64,000 nucleotides of DNA from Gymnothorax reevesii (lineage: Eukaryota > Chordata > Actinopteri > Anguilliformes > Muraenidae), in assembly GCA_029721435.1 (NCBI GenBank), contig CM056588.1, forward strand, positions 35,867,930 to 35,931,929, in the 5' to 3' direction. Shown here in pieces: positions 1 to 11,800 of the stretch; positions within the stretch are counted from its first letter, which is position 1, and each line of letters starts with the position of its first letter. The translations under genes were made by a program, and so were the position numbers. The notes beneath the pieces are model-generated. The model was not told the origin of the DNA, searched no databases, and saw only the letters and a program-made list of their open reading frames with translations.

Positions 1-2896
1 ATCGCGATGGCATTCAGGGATGCGCTACCACTGGACACCCACTGGGGGCAGGACTCCAAATCAGGACTGGGCTCCCTTTTAATGGAAATGCAGGGAGACT
101 GGGCAGGGGGCTCTGGCAAACTTGACTCCATTTTGCATTCTATCTCTGGAAGTTCTGCAGTCTCCAATACCACCTCCATAGTGTCCCTTTTTTGGTCTCT
201 CTTCTCATCCTTATTCTCGCCTTCAAGCGTGGGGAGGTGCTCTCCCTCTTCGCAGCATTCAGAAGCGAGCCTCTCCTCACAGTCTGCAGGTCTGCTCTCA
301 ACTTTGACAGGGGCCAGAGGCACAAGAATTTCTCTACTAACCTCTTCGGTTACATTTTCCTCCTTCACCAGAACTAGAGGGAAGGGCTTGGCGTTCTTTG
401 CATCCTCTCCGTTATGCTGCTGCTCCTCTGCCTCACTGTGAGAGACGATCATCTTATTGCTTGTTTCCTTAAGGTCCTCCTCTTTTTTCACTGAGCTGAA
501 AGACACAGTTCTTTCAATTTCAGTTTCACTGAAGTCATCATCTTTGACTGCACTGAGAGAAACCGTCGTTTCCACTTTGATGACTTTCAGCTCAGCGTCT
601 TTGACCAATGAGGGCCTTTCAGCTTTAACTGCCTCTGGTTCCTGTTTGTGTTTGCTCTCCACTTTGATCGCGCTGGGAATGACAATTTTTTCTTTCTTGA
701 TTTCTTTAGTGTCCCTGGCGTTTTTGGGATCTGATGCTGAAGATCTTGCCATTTTCTGAGAGCTCCTGATTGCTGGTGAGCGTGAGCTTTGCGATGAATG
801 GCCTACGGTCCTTCTCTCCCTGGACCGAGACCTTGCTCTCCTCCGTTCTTTCGATCTTGACCTTGCTCTGTCCTTTGACCTAGAGGTAGACTGCAACCAC
901 TTCCTGTCCTTCCGTCTATCTCTTGATCTGGACCGAGACCTGGACCTGGACCTGGACCGTGACCTGGACCTTGACCAAGACCGACCTCGCCTCCTGTCCT
1001 TCGATTCCTTGCTCCTTTTACGCTCTTTGCGGGAGTATCGTTCACGACTGTCCCTCCTGTGCTTCCTCCTCCTTGACCGTTCTTCACTACTGGAGCGTGA
1101 CCGCCTCCTGTCTCTCGACCGCGATCGTCTCCTGTTCCTCCGAGAACGCTCGGAGTCATCAGAATGAGAGCTGTCTGAAGGGGATCGCGTCCTCCTCCTT
1201 TCCTTAGAGCGCGAACGTCGAGTACGCTTCACCTGGCTCCTCCCTCCCATCTCGGTCTTCCTGCGCCGGGAGTCAAGGCTGCCAGAGGATGATCGACGCT
1301 CTTTCGAACGCTTCCTCCTGCCCGACGCCCGCTTCCTGTCTGCAGAAGACCGCGACCTTGATCTCGATCGGGACTTGGACCTTGAGTGATGGTTCCTCGA
1401 TGGGCGCTTTTGCTCAGGTTTGACATTCTTCTCCTCACAATGGCTGGAAGCAGAGCTGGAGCGTGACCTTGACCGGAATCGAGAGCTCTTTGAAGGCAGG
1501 ATGTTCTGCCTTGTGACAGGATTCGCTTCCTCACATCCTTTGGTAGCTTTATCATTCTGCCCTTCTGATGGCAGCTGGGGGCTCAATGCTTCAGGCTTGG
1601 TGGTGGTTTGTCCACAGCCCGTCATAACTGAGAGCTCTGGACCTTCCAGTTGCTCATTTACTACCATGACTTCTGGCACCTCCACCTCATCCTTCACCAC
1701 AGTCCCCAGCTCCTCTTCCTCCTTCACATCTTCAGGCTCCTTCTTCACTTCCAACCTTCCTAGCAGCTGTTTTCCCTCCTCATCGGAGCTGTTGTCGATA
1801 TTCATCTGCTCCCCATCTATCTCCACTGGGTCACCCTGAAGTGTTTCGGCTTTGATACAGTGGCTGGTACCCTCGGTATTACTGCCCTGGCTGTCCGTTT
1901 CTGATACAGAGGGTTTCTTCCTCTGGGGTATTGCTAGCTCGGGAAACTGGGTTGCACTGCCTGCATTTTCCATCTCCGGAGCACTGTCAGATTCAGTTGA
2001 ATCTGAACCTGTGGGGTCAAAGGGGTCGTAGACTTCAGCCTTGACAGCAGTGTCCTTGCTTTGTGAGCGCATCGAAGACAGAAGCAGCTGTTTACTCTTC
2101 AAGCGCTTCTTCCAGGAATCGTCCCTCGCCACCTCCAGAGGGTTGCTGAAGGATCCAATACCAGCGAGCCGCCGGGCATGCCAAGAGTTGGCACTGGCAT
2201 TGATGCGGAAGCTGACCGTGGAGGAAGATGATGAAGATGAGCCGCTGGAGTTAAGCGCAGAGCCAGACGAGGAAGAGGAGAAGGAGGAGGAAGAGTGGGA
2301 CAGGCCAGATGAGGTTCCTGCACCATCCTGCCCAGGTCTCCCACCACCCTCCACTCTCTCCTGCTCACTCCTGGAAGACCCCTGTTCCAGTGCCTGTTGT
2401 CGTCCTCTGGTTCCGGCCAGATTGCTCACACAGGAATCAGGAAGTCTGGTGCCCCTGCCTCTATTCCCGTCTGCCTCTGCCGCCCTCTTGATCTTCGGGA
2501 TCCGGGGCAACGCTGACACGTCCTCCCACATTGGTTTGGGCGGGGGCTTCTTTACAGCACCCATCTCAGTTGCCATGGTGAGCGTCGTGGGATCCCTCCC
2601 TCGCAAAGCGCCATTGAGGCGGCTCCCAGTAGGGCCGACTCCGGACGGCGACCCCAGGGGGCGTGGGGAGGGGCGGGGCTGAGAGTCTCTGGGTGTGTTG
2701 GCGTGGCGCAGCGGCGGGAGGAAGCCAGGTTGGGGGGAAGTGGGTGGGAGGGGGAGTGAGGTGGACATTGAGGAGGGCCGATCTGGAGGGCTGGCGCCAC
2801 AGCCACTTGGTCCAGACCCAGCATGGACCTCGGCCGCAGGTGAACAAGCGCTACCAGAAACCTTGGAAACAGCAGCCTTTGAAGAAGATACGCTGA
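1..2896 (-). CDS. phrf1: PHRF1 giant last exon seen (RS domain, SUMO-like motifs), open at the window edge
   Basis: After acceptor TTTTTTCAG at 2899-2897 one frame stays open for 964 codons to base 1. Landmarks are ALPRIPKIKRAAE near 2500, VSFRINAS near 2210 and AEVYDPFDPTGSDSTESDS near 2040-1985; human PHRF1 has LPRIPKIRR, FRINIP and SEVYDPSDPTGSDSS. An RS/RD-rich block fills about 800-1500, typical of nuclear speckle proteins. From about 770 leftwards the protein is lysine- and glutamate-rich. Fourteen hydrophobic-Lys-x-Glu motifs are scattered along the exon. The SRI-like C-terminus and the stop codon are not in the window. Confidence 0.92.
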
Positions 2897-5800
2897 CTGA
2901 AAAAAATAAAGCATTAAAAAATATATTTTACTCTGTCAGCATTCAAAGATCAAAGGTAAAAATTTAAAAATATACTTTACTCTGACAATATTCAAACATC
3001 AAAGATTAAAGGAGCTGTGTCATGATTATTGCGCATGCTCAGCATTTACATCCTAAGTAAGTGAATCTGCTTAACTCCAAGTCATAATCTGATTCCATCC
3101 TTGTCAATCCACCTTCTTTTTGCATTGTACTTATACATTTTAGTTACTCAGGCATTATGCTTTTCTTATATAAACGAGCTTTCTATGGAAGTATTCAAAG
3201 TGCAATTTAAACTTCAGCCAAGGAATGCAAAAAATGTAAGCTGATTGCCTTCACCAATAATCATAGAAGAACAACACATTCTACGTTGTAGATTTTGATT
3301 TGGAGCCCTGCAGATTTACTTCGTTTAAAATTGTGAGCACGCGCATTCATTGTAACACAGCTCCTATAATTGCTTCACCATCTAACATACTAACTGATAT
3401 GTAAAACCTGACACCAGGAGCCTTTCAACACCATCACACCTTTCCAGCAAGAAAACTGTTCATATATGTAAGGTATAAACTAAATGCTTATGTACAGTTA
3501 TACCAACCAGGTTTGATGGCTTTCAGAGAGCCATCTCTGTTGATGACGACATCTGAGCTGTTCATCATCAGCATGCTCTGGCCGGACATGATGCTTCCCA
3601 GCAGGTCAGGGACTGGAGCGGCCTCCGCAACCGCCCGTGGCTCAGGGATGCTGAGGCCCCGCCTACAACGGCAATGTCATTCAGCATGGTAACCAAGGCA
3701 AGCTTCCACATGACTCCTGCCCTCTAGTGCCCCAGGTTTCAGCTGTGTAAGCATCAACGCCACAAATGCCTGGGGTTTGGTATCAGGTCCTGTTGCGTCT
3801 GTTCGAACCATGAACTCTACATGCAGATTTCATTAATTAGTCCGACCTTCAGGCAGAAGTATAAAGTCAATTAGCAAATCTTGGCTCTCCAGGAATAAAC
3901 AGAGTATTTTGCCAATTCCCTCTTTTACACTGCCAATAACTGTGATGGACTAATGCTGAACTGCACCAGTTAGCCTGAGACTATGCTCCTTAGAACCACA
4001 ACCATAAAAACCGGTCCTATAATCATGTCCATGACCTAAGTACTGACCTCTATCAGCCCTACAATCATAGCAGTTAAGCCATTACTTAACAATATAGGTA
4101 GGGGCAATTGTAGTTTTACCTGTGCAGGCCGACTGGGATTGGTCGAGCCACAGGTTGGTGAGAGCGTAGAGCAGAGCGAGAAAGGCCCTGCCTTTTCACT
4201 GCTACTGGAGACAGGGGGGCTGAGGACTGCTCATTCCTTTAAAACACAAACACGGACGTCAGGGCAAGAGTAACGTGCTACCACAGTCCCACGGGTAGCT
4301 CCTGAGTCCATCAAGAATGGTCAAAACTCAATCCAGTGAGGCTGTGTGGTAAATTGACATGTTGGGAAGCTCTGATGACAACACAAGAAGCATTCAACAA
4401 CTATAGTGTTGCGGCGACCCAAAGAAAGTCACCGACATCCTTACCATGGTCAGTTAGCAGTGAGAATTGATTCCCGTTTAGATGTTCTCGAGGATCGAAA
4501 AAATGACCAAGGCCTACCTGATTCCACGAAAAATTCTGAAATAAAGGATTTTATAGACCCAAACTTTCTGTTGTCCTCGCGTTTTGAGCAATGAAGTTAT
4601 CAAGCAGATGTCACCTTTATATCTCACTCCTCATTCGTCTTGAGCCATGTACAATTCGTTGGCTATGTTGCTAGCCAAATAGCTAGTTCATGCGATTTCT
4701 GACAAAGAGAAATACAATGTCATCTGAAGGAAAGACCTGTCTTTGTCTGAAATTGGGACGAACAAGCAGACTTAATGAAATAATGAAGAGCGCAAACGAA
4801 CCGAGCGATTGCTGAGTCACAGGAGAGTGGTGTTGGTTAACAGTTGATTAGCTTGAAACGAAAATTTATCGCTTTACACTTGATTGCTTTGTCGTATTAT
4901 CCCAGAGCTATAAATTTAAGCATTAATAATATTATTCAACTTCATGTTACCTCTCGAAATAGCCTGCTGTCATCCCAAAGGTCAATGGACTGCATTTTCA
5001 GATCAACTTCCTTAAAGTACCTAGAGCAGTATGCTTAAGTCCAGGCCACATGCAGAAAATGTGTGAAGTACAGATGTCTTCAAAAATAATAAAATGAAAA
5101 GTGCCACATGTCCCATTAAGAGAACAAAAACTGAATCAAAACACTATTTAGTGAGATCATCTTATGCTGTTAAAACTGCATTAATTTTTCATTACTTCGA
5201 CCTTCAGTTGTATGATGAAATGAAGTGGCGGGCTGCTGTAAGCATATCTGAGATTTTGCCAAAGTTCTCCAGCAAACTAAGAGCCTCATGGCATTGATGA
5301 GGTGGAGATCATCGCTCTATTGAGGCCACATCATCCCCTACTGCCTGTAGCTGTTAGGCAACTGCTTCAAATTCTCCTGTTTTTAAAAATTAATACTTGA
5401 AATCTCTAACTTGTTCTGAAAGAAATCCACCTCTATCTATGAAATCTAGAGAACCTTAGGCAACTCCACAATACTCTACATATGTAGGATACATGCTTGT
5501 CTGTGGAAGACCACACGTACACATCATAGAAGGGGTCCAGGTCAAAAGGGTCCCCGTACACAGACAGGGAGGCGGCACCGATGTCTGCCCTCATGCCGCC
5601 CAGGCTCTGCTCGATGGGTCGATACACAGGTGGGATGGAGGTGCTGTGGGTCGGCTTCCCCAGACCCAGATTCTTTGCGATGCGAGACCGCGCCGTGGGC
5701 TCCTTCTTCACAACCTGGGGGAGAAGAGAGGGCAAAATTCAGAGGGGTACAACCTGTCAGTACCAGAACCAACAAACCATTAATCAACCTGTCAACACCA

Positions 5801-8800
5801 GAACCAACAAACCATTATCCAACCAGCCAATACCAGAACCATCAAATTATTACCCAACCTGTCAACATCAGAACCAACAAACCATTATACAACCCACAAA
5901 TACCAGTGCCATCCAACGATTATACAACCCATAAATACCAGAACCAATAAACCATTATCCAACCTGCCAATACCACAACCAACAAACAAACCATTATCCA
6001 CCCGGCCAATACCAGAACCAAAAACCAATATCCAACCTGCCAATACCAGGATGATCCAACCATTCCAACCAACTAATACATGTCCCATCCAACCAGTGTA
6101 TTATAATGTATAAAGGTAGTGCATAATGCACAATTACGGTTTCAAAAATGTACTACCATTAATGAATTAGATTATAGAATTGAAATTAATTATAAGTCGG
6201 GTTCTTCCTCTAATAGTCATACATACATCAGACCAAATTTTTAAAAGTTTTCAATTTAGGCCGTTGAAGCCATTATGTCGACATGAAGGATCTGCAGTGG
6301 AGGCGGTCAGAGTGAATTCGCCTCAGCTTCCCATATTCCACATTATGGATGTAGTTGGCAAACCTTCAAAGCAGAAATTTGAGCCAATCAGTGAAATCAG
6401 CCAGCTGGTAATGGGCAGAACAAACACAGAAGTTTTACACTTTGACCCTTCACTCAGAACTGAACAGAGCAGAGATAACAGGCATTTAGCTCCAGAAGAG
6501 CAGAGCATTCTCCAGCCTCTAATGTCTACCCAACACTTGATGTCCAGTGCTGTATCAAGTCTAGTCTACAAAGTTCCTATGGCTCTTCTGCATGACCGGA
6601 AATGTATTCCTCTCGGTGGCCATTCCAGACCTCGGAGGGAAATTTACCCAAGGCCCGACTTCCAATTATGTAGACCAAACTTCACCAAAACAATCCTGCC
6701 GTGTTCATGCATTGACAGACCTTCCCTCCAGTCTATACTAAGACTCCACCGCTGACTGCAGTGTCTTTACCCAGAGGAACCGGCTCCTCACCAGCTTCCT
6801 GCGGGATTTTGTCCTCCTGACACGCCGCCGCCGCCGTCGCCGCCGCTTCACACCCTTCACCTTCGGCTTCTCCTTTCCGTCCATCTTGCCACCGGTTTTG
6901 TCATTCATCTTCTTGCCTGCGGTCTTCCTCCGTTTAACTACAGCAGACGATTACACAGACATAATCTGAACACCAAGTTGTGATCACCAGTCATTGCGTG
7001 CAAAGTTAAACCCCTCACGACAGAATGCATTTATTCTAACAAACACAACTTCAACATATAGGACTAGCCTGGTCATGACAAATTGCGCATGAGTGGGCCA
7101 AAATTCCCCCACAGTGGTTAATATTAATTACCAGCTATCACACACACATCTGATTTCAATTATTGCCGCCAAGGGCAGCAAAACAAGTTATATTATCTTT
7201 AGGATGGCAATTATTGCTTACATGGGTGTGGAAGGTTTTGCATGACTCTTTGTCCTCAATAAACAAAATCATTGTTTAAAACCTGCATTTTGTGTTTACT
7301 CGCATCTTTGTCTTATGTTAAACTTAGCCAGATGATCTGAAACATTTAAATCTGACAAGTACACAAAAAGAGAAGAGATCGGGAAAGGAGCAAGTCCTTT
7401 TTCACAGCATTGTATGTCTACACAAGACAAATTGACAGCTTGTGAAAGTCCTACAATAGGACCGGAGGCAGGGACAAAAATCAGCATACACAGGGGCCAG
7501 GGACCACAACTGAGAACCACGACCATGTGCGAGATGAATTCATTCACAGAGGCCAATTCTTATTACAAGGGCATTACTGAACTTATTTACAGTTGGCTAC
7601 CAAAATGGTGCGTCACTTTTATTCAAACAATGTCTTTATCAAAACACCTTTTTACAATCAAAATGAAAAAGAAATAAAAACACAGCAATCCAAATAGCAC
7701 ACCATCACGGGGGTTCAAAAGCCCGAAATGCCAGAGTTCACAGGGCCAAAATTAGGGCTGTAATGAGATATGATGTCAGCAGGACCATATGGCATATTGC
7801 CTTAAAGTTTACTTCAGGTAAATGCCTGCTAAACCGACATGTGATATGACATGAGGGTGGATTTTGCGGTGAATGGCAGGGTATCCAGATTTCCAAGGAT
7901 AAAACAGCGATGTAAGAGCAAGAGGCCTGAGTTTTGTAATGGAAGTTACCAGTGCGCCTTCTCCTGCTGGTCCCAGGCCGAGGTGTCAGGTCACGCACAT
8001 ACACCGCGGTGCTCAGCCCCGCTACCACTGCGTTTATGGCGTCATCCAGCCAGGAAGACAACATGGGGACCTATTGTGGAAAGAAGCATATTGCATCTAA
8101 GACACTGGCAACAAACAAATAGACAACAAATACAGTGATCAGATTAGGTGGATTTGCATCGCAAAATCCAAATCAAATTTCAGCCGTTTTGATGAAATGC
8201 TAATCAACACTAGAATGGTTTTTACACGTAAAAACAGATGTCTCCCTCTTCCCCCATTTCACATTTTAGAGTTATGGTCCGGAAACGAGTCCCACCCTTC
8301 AGTATGCCCAAGTCCAAATTGTTGCCATGGAAACAGAAAAAATAAAATTCAAAAGCAGTTCAATCTACATGTTATGGAGAGACACTATATCAAATTTGGT
8401 GAGAATTGGTCGAACAGTTTCAGACTTATGCTCCGGAAACAAATGGGAACGCCGAACGCAAAAACAATGTCTCCTCCCCCCAGGAAGGGGGAGACATAAT
8501 AACAATCCCTTCACAAAAAAATGTGATTCAAAAATTGTTCATGATATTTCACGAATCCAGACTCACTGGCCTGTGAACTTCCGAATTCCCGAGCCACACA
8601 GCAATAGGAGAAGTTTTAATGACTTTGATCGACTGGAAAATGATGTTCCTCATTTGCATGCGAACCAATCAGCTTCTGGGAAGCGCATGCATGCACTTGA
8701 CACTGGGGAGGCTTGCGTATGCTCATACGCGCCATGATCTTTGATCATGACGGCCAATCTATGTTATGCGAGCCATCGCGTATTAAATTACGTTGCTCTT

Positions 8801-11800
8801 TGGATAAGGCCACCAGGTTGTCTAATAAACTGACTAAGTTACCTAAGGAAAATCTTGGTAAATGATGGTCATATTTAGGCGATATGATCGGTTTCTTGTC
8901 CCAACTTTACGAACTTTGTCAGCTGTCATAGGCATGAACTTATCTGAGGTTTCGCGGCAGTTTCGTGGGACCCAACTGAACTTTCACATTTATGGGACGC
9001 TAGCTAGTTTTCTGGCGAGTTCAAAAGCAATCACTTAGGTACACCCAGCTGGCAAGTGAACCTATTGTAGTTATGGTGCCTATTGGATAAGTTTTTATTG
9101 GTCTGATTTGTCACATTCATTGCCATCGCATGCAGAAGATCTCTTTCAACATTGATTACGAGCTTATTTTACCGAAAGAGTAAACAGACAGTTCGGGCCT
9201 GAGACGTGCTATTTCATGGTTAGTTTTAGCTGCAATATTTTGTTATGCGTGCTATTGTGTATTACGTTACTCTTCAGATTATAAAGCATGCCATCTTCCC
9301 ATCTAGCTGAAGCTAGTTAAGGAGAATCATTGTAATTATTGTTATACTAAAGCGATGTGAATTGGTTTCTCCACTTTCAGCTTTAACTCAGAATCGCCTT
9401 GACTGGAAGTGCACTTCACGTCTTTACACTCCCGAATGTTCCTCCAGCCGCCCAAACATCATGGAAAGCCCACCAAAGTCATAAAAACTTGTCCCACTGC
9501 TATGTGGTTTAGGGAATCACAAGTTCGCTGGCCTCTCCTGAAACATACACAATGATCTCTGATAATTCAGATACATGATTTTGTGATGTTTAAATGTTAC
9601 GGAGTTGGAGAGTGCCTTGTGTGACTGGATTTTAATGGGAATGGATCCTTTTACATCTCTGATCAGGTGTTAAACAACATCATGCTAGAGTGAGGCATAG
9701 ATAAGACAGCTGTACTGCAGGTTACAGGTAGTTTACAGAAATTTCATCGGGAATCGGAAGTGTGCTGTATTAAATTATGATTGTTCAAGGCAAAATGAGT
9801 GCCTTTTGGAAAATTCATGTTTTGCTTTCAGAGTGGAGTTATATTTCTATTGTGATTGTAATTTGTCATAAGAAAAGAGCAAAAAAGTCCTTTTGTCATT
9901 TAAAATCTGATATACCGTTTTCTAATTTGGGCTGGGCGATATGGACAAAATCTAATATCTCGATATTTGTGAACGAAAACCCGATATCGATATTTTGCCG
10001 ATATCATGGGGACAAATGTTGGTGCTTCTGCAAAATATGTACACAATAATATTTTCTATAACCATTTATTAGTAATGTTGACATAACGATGAAACGGGTG
10101 CAGGCAACAGCTTCAACAGTCTTGCAAGTGCAGAAAAATGCAACCCATTACTGTAATTCAGCTTTTAAAACCAGAAAAGCCAGCACCTATTTCATATCAC
10201 GATATTACGACAGTCAAAATCAGTGACGATATTTTACTTTGAATCACGATATCGATATAATATCGATATATCGCCCAGCCCTATTTCTAATTTTTGCTAA
10301 TCATTTTTGGGATGTGCTCAACAATTGCTAATCAATTGATATAATGATTCGCAAAAAATGCGAATGAAGTTTTTTTCCTTAATCTGATCGCTGAAATATA
10401 ACCTGTTAAAACAGGTTTTGGCAAACCTAACCGAACATCAAGATCAATTACAAGGAGAGTGAAATTTTGTTATTTGTTATTTTTTTAAATACAACGAGCT
10501 GTTGGGACTCAGGAACAACCCATTAGCAATTCAAAAATGACTTACAATAGAGAAAATAGAGAGTCTGTGGATTTGTGAGAGCATTTTTGATTCAGAAAGT
10601 GTCCGGTCTATAGCTGGGGTGTCGAACACCAGCCCTGGAGGAAAACGATGTCAGCAGGCTTTTGTGGTTCACTATTAATCAGCAGCCAATTATTGTCCAG
10701 AGAACAAGGTTTGTGCACTCATTCGCAAATAAGTGACTTCTATTACTCGTGCTGAAACGCACCAAAAACCAGCCAACACTATGGCCCTCCAGGACTGTAG
10801 TTCGTCACCCCTGGTCTACACAGTCCTAAATTACACAGCCAGTGTAACAATACCCCAAGACCAGGGGTGGGCAATTCCAGTCCTGTAGGGCTGGTGTATG
10901 CGCTGGTTTTTATTTCAATCAATTACCCTGACTAATTGAGTTAACGGATTGCATACACAAATACAGATTTGCGCAAAGATTAGATCAAAGAAAAATGTTT
11001 TATGAGGGGAGACAAGAACAGTCTTTGGGGGTCATTCATGATAATTGAAAGAAATGTGCCTGAAATGTCAGATTCCATTAATGGTTTGGCTAATTTAGAT
11101 AATCAACTAATTAAAGGCCAGATGTTGGTGTGAAAACCAGGGACAGATAGGGCTTTGTGGCCCACCCCTGCCCTAGACTGAAGTCGTTCCCCCAGTTTCG
11201 GTGTAATGCTGCTACAGTCCGTATTTCAGGGAAACCGGTAGCATGCAGACCTCGGAGGTAGTGCGTGCCTGTGTGATGCGGTTCCGGTTCACGTTGGCTC
11301 GGACCCTCTCGCTCTGCTGCGTCCGGGCGATGGCACGGGTCGGCCCGGCTGCAGAGGCCCGGGCACGCCGGCTGGTGGTCGGGACAGCGCCACCTGGTGT
11401 CACGGAAGACACTCCTGAGGAAACCATGGGGACACAGATTAACCCGACCTGCAAGGACACCAGAAGCCCTGTCGGCTCAAATTCTCTTTACCGCATTTTT
11501 CCACCCTCATTTGGAAATACCCGACGATCCAGCTACTGCTACCGATTCCAGAGTGAGTCGAGAGTATCTTATCCTCTTCGGAGCACATAAGGGCGCTGTA
11601 GAGAGCTGTTTTCACAAACGCGCACCCTCTCAGACATGAGCACTGAGTACTGCAGGTGAAACAAGGGCAGCTGGTGTGGGCCACTAAGGAAGGAATGAAG
11701 ATTGTTTTGTGAACGAGCTACAATCCGCTCATTCAAAAGCGAACTGTGCACCACTCCATAGGGCCGCTAGCCCCTGTTTGGCACTGGTGATGTCCGCATA

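Larger units (their letters stand above)
8133..10393. mobile_element. TIR DNA element, copy 1 (with two nested insertions)
   Basis: The ends are CAGTGATCAGATTAGG and, inverted, CAGCGATCAGATTAAGG. AAATA flanks both sides, a possible 5-bp target duplication. The body matches 56701-58382 along its length. Two blocks, about 8210-8497 and 9927-10283, are absent from the other copy and are insertions. No transposase remains visible. The superfamily is not clear to me. Confidence 0.75.

Noticed and set aside
7..2682. Several long plus-strand open frames over the first 2.7 kb
   Set aside because: They are shadows of the PHRF1 last exon. The minus frame is open for 964 codons, matches PHRF1 at several motifs, and has the RS repeats that create Ser/Leu-rich antisense frames.
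6180..6755. 191-codon plus-strand frame
   Set aside because: It lies in a PHRF1 intron, shows no domain or repeat match, and has no supporting splice sites. I treat it as chance.
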